Shown piece after piece: positions 5,626 to 6,511 of a stretch of DNA of 6,511 bases. The stretch covers positions 1 to 6,511 of the forward strand of contig JAUXEE010000123.1 of assembly GCA_030618065.1 (NCBI GenBank), in the 5' to 3' direction. The stretch comes from Gemmatimonadota bacterium (GTDB taxonomy: Bacteria > Gemmatimonadota > Gemmatimonadetes > Longimicrobiales > Gaopeijiaceae). Position 1 is the first letter of the stretch; each line of letters starts with the position of its first letter. The notes below the pieces were generated by a model. That model was given only the letters and a program-made list of their open reading frames with translations. It was not told the origin of the DNA and did no database searches. A program made the position numbers and the translations under genes.

Positions 5626-5635
5626 AAAACCGTAC

Positions 5636-5640
5636 GAGGG
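5636..5640 (+). promoter_or_regulatory. Ribosome binding site of tuf
   Basis: GAGGG, continuing as GAGGGAAGAG, lies seven bases before the ATG at 5648. It is the clearest Shine-Dalgarno match in the window, consistent with very high EF-Tu expression. Confidence 0.75.
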
Positions 5641-5647
5641 AAGAGCG

Positions 5648-6511
5648 ATGGGCAAGGCAAAATTTGAGCGGACGAAGCCGCACGTAAACGTGGGAACGAT
5701 TGGTCATGTGGACCATGGGAAGACGACGTTGACGGCAGCGATCACGGAGGTGCAGTCCAAGCGGGGATTGGCGGACTTCATCACGTTCGATCAGATCGAC
5801 AAAGCTCCGGAGGAGCGGGAGCGGGGGATCACGATTGCCACGGCCCACGTGGAGTACGAGACGGAGAACCGTCACTATGCCCACGTGGACTGCCCCGGGC
5901 ACGCGGACTACGTGAAGAACATGATCACGGGAGCGGCCCAGATGGATGGGGCGATCCTGTTGGTGAGTGCGGCGGACGGTCCGATGCCCCAGACGCGGGA
6001 GCACATCCTGTTGGCTCGTCAGGTGAACGTGCCCTACATCGTGGTCTTCCTGAACAAGGTGGACATGGTGGACGACGAGGAGCTCCTGGAGCTGGTGGAG
6101 TTGGAGGTTCGGGAGCTGTTGAGTGAGTACGGTTTCCCCGGGGACGATCTACCGGTGGTGATGGGGAGCGCGTTGAAGGCTCTGGATGACGGGGAGCCGG
6201 AGACGGAGAATACGAAGTGCATCGATGATCTGATGGACGCCATCGACAGCTACATCCCGGAGCCGAAGCGGGAAATCGACAAGCCGTTCCTGATGCCGGT
6301 GGAGGATGTCTTCAGTATCACGGGACGAGGGACGGTGGCGACGGGGCGGATCGAGCGTGGTGTGATCAACATGGGTGAGGAAGTGGAGATCGTGGGGATG
6401 GACCGGGACCGGAAATCGGTGGTAACGGGGGTGGAGATGTTCCGCAAGATCCTGGATCAGGGTCGAGCCGGTGACAACGCGGGACTTCTGCTTCGGGGCG
6501 TAGGGAAGGAC
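5648..6511 (+). CDS. tuf: Translation elongation factor Tu (3' partial)
   Basis: EF-Tu is the GTPase that delivers aminoacyl-tRNA to the ribosomal A site. The frame runs from the ATG at 5648 to the window edge without a stop, giving 288 of about 400 residues. The GTPase domain is complete: G1 GHVDHGKT (19-26), switch I ERGITIATAHVEYET (58-72), G3 DCPGH with the catalytic His (81-85), G4 NKVD (136-139) and G5 SAL (174-176). Domain II begins around 210 (KPFLMPVEDVFSITGRGTVATGRIERG) and is cut near its end at GVGKD. The start is fixed by the canonical MGKAKFERTKPHVNVGTIGH and a good ribosome binding site. Codon use is unlike its neighbours: all 18 Thr codons in view are ACG, and Val, Leu and Ala also lean to G-ending codons. 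Whether the genome has a second tuf cannot be seen here. Confidence 0.98.
   Translation, partial: MGKAKFERTKPHVNVGTIGHVDHGKTTLTAAITEVQSKRGLADFITFDQIDKAPEERERGITIATAHVEYETENRHYAHVDCPGHADYVKNMITGAAQMDGAILLVSAADGPMPQTREHILLARQVNVPYIVVFLNKVDMVDDEELLELVELEVRELLSEYGFPGDDLPVVMGSALKALDDGEPETENTKCIDDLMDAIDSYIPEPKREIDKPFLMPVEDVFSITGRGTVATGRIERGVINMGEEVEIVGMDRDRKSVVTGVEMFRKILDQGRAGDNAGLLLRGVGKD

Noticed and set aside
5612..5630. fusA-tuf hairpin as a terminator
   Set aside because: The stem is only 5 bp and is followed by AAAACC rather than Ts.
1..6511. Mobile elements, CRISPR arrays, tRNA or rRNA genes, toxin-antitoxin or defence genes
   Set aside because: No transposase, direct-repeat array, tRNA-like fold or accessory gene was seen; conserved housekeeping genes fill the window apart from the spacers described.

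Overview
The window is a run of translation and transcription housekeeping genes, all on the + strand: the 3' half of rpoC (RNA polymerase beta'), then the str operon in its classical order rpsL (S12), rpsG (S7), fusA (EF-G) and tuf (EF-Tu, cut by the window end). No mobile element, tRNA, rRNA, CRISPR array or defence gene is visible. The DNA is GC-rich. The beta' subunit carries a long SI3-type insertion between the trigger loop and the conserved ITGGLPRV block, which points to a Gram-negative lineage. From remembered protein likeness (for example the KKLTGGIGEIIES segment of beta' and the FDQIDKAPEERERG segment of EF-Tu), Gemmatimonadota is my best guess, with a deltaproteobacterial-type lineage as the alternative. 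This is inference, not a database result.

Layout. 1-2125: rpoC, open at the 5' edge. 2126-2368: a 243-base boundary holding a stem just after rpoC, a strong intrinsic terminator (2198-2227), a sigma70-like promoter with a perfect TTGACA (2242-2270) overlapped by an inverted repeat, and a leader with a bulged hairpin followed by a second terminator-like hairpin with seven Ts (2326-2347), only about 20 bases before the rpsL start. 2369-2740 rpsL and 2769-3239 rpsG are separated by 28 bases. 3240-3500: a 261-base gap before fusA with at least five clear hairpins, a T/A-rich island and a purine-only tract. 3501-5591 fusA. A 56-base gap with a GNRA-loop hairpin and a good ribosome binding site leads to tuf (5648-6511, partial).

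How it fits together. The rpoC terminator and the promoter after it make the str genes their own transcription unit. Its products are the decoding-centre protein S12, the 30S head assembly protein S7, and the two elongation GTPases. In E. coli this operon is controlled by S7 binding the rpsL-rpsG spacer. Here that spacer is too short for such a structure, while the leader before rpsL and the spacer before fusA are both strongly structured, so control has probably moved to those places.

No undescribed multi-gene system is present. The items most worth following are the unusual S12 decoding loop (Thr-Glu in place of the usual Lys-Lys at positions 43-44), the possible attenuator in the rpsL leader, and the structured rpsG-fusA spacer.
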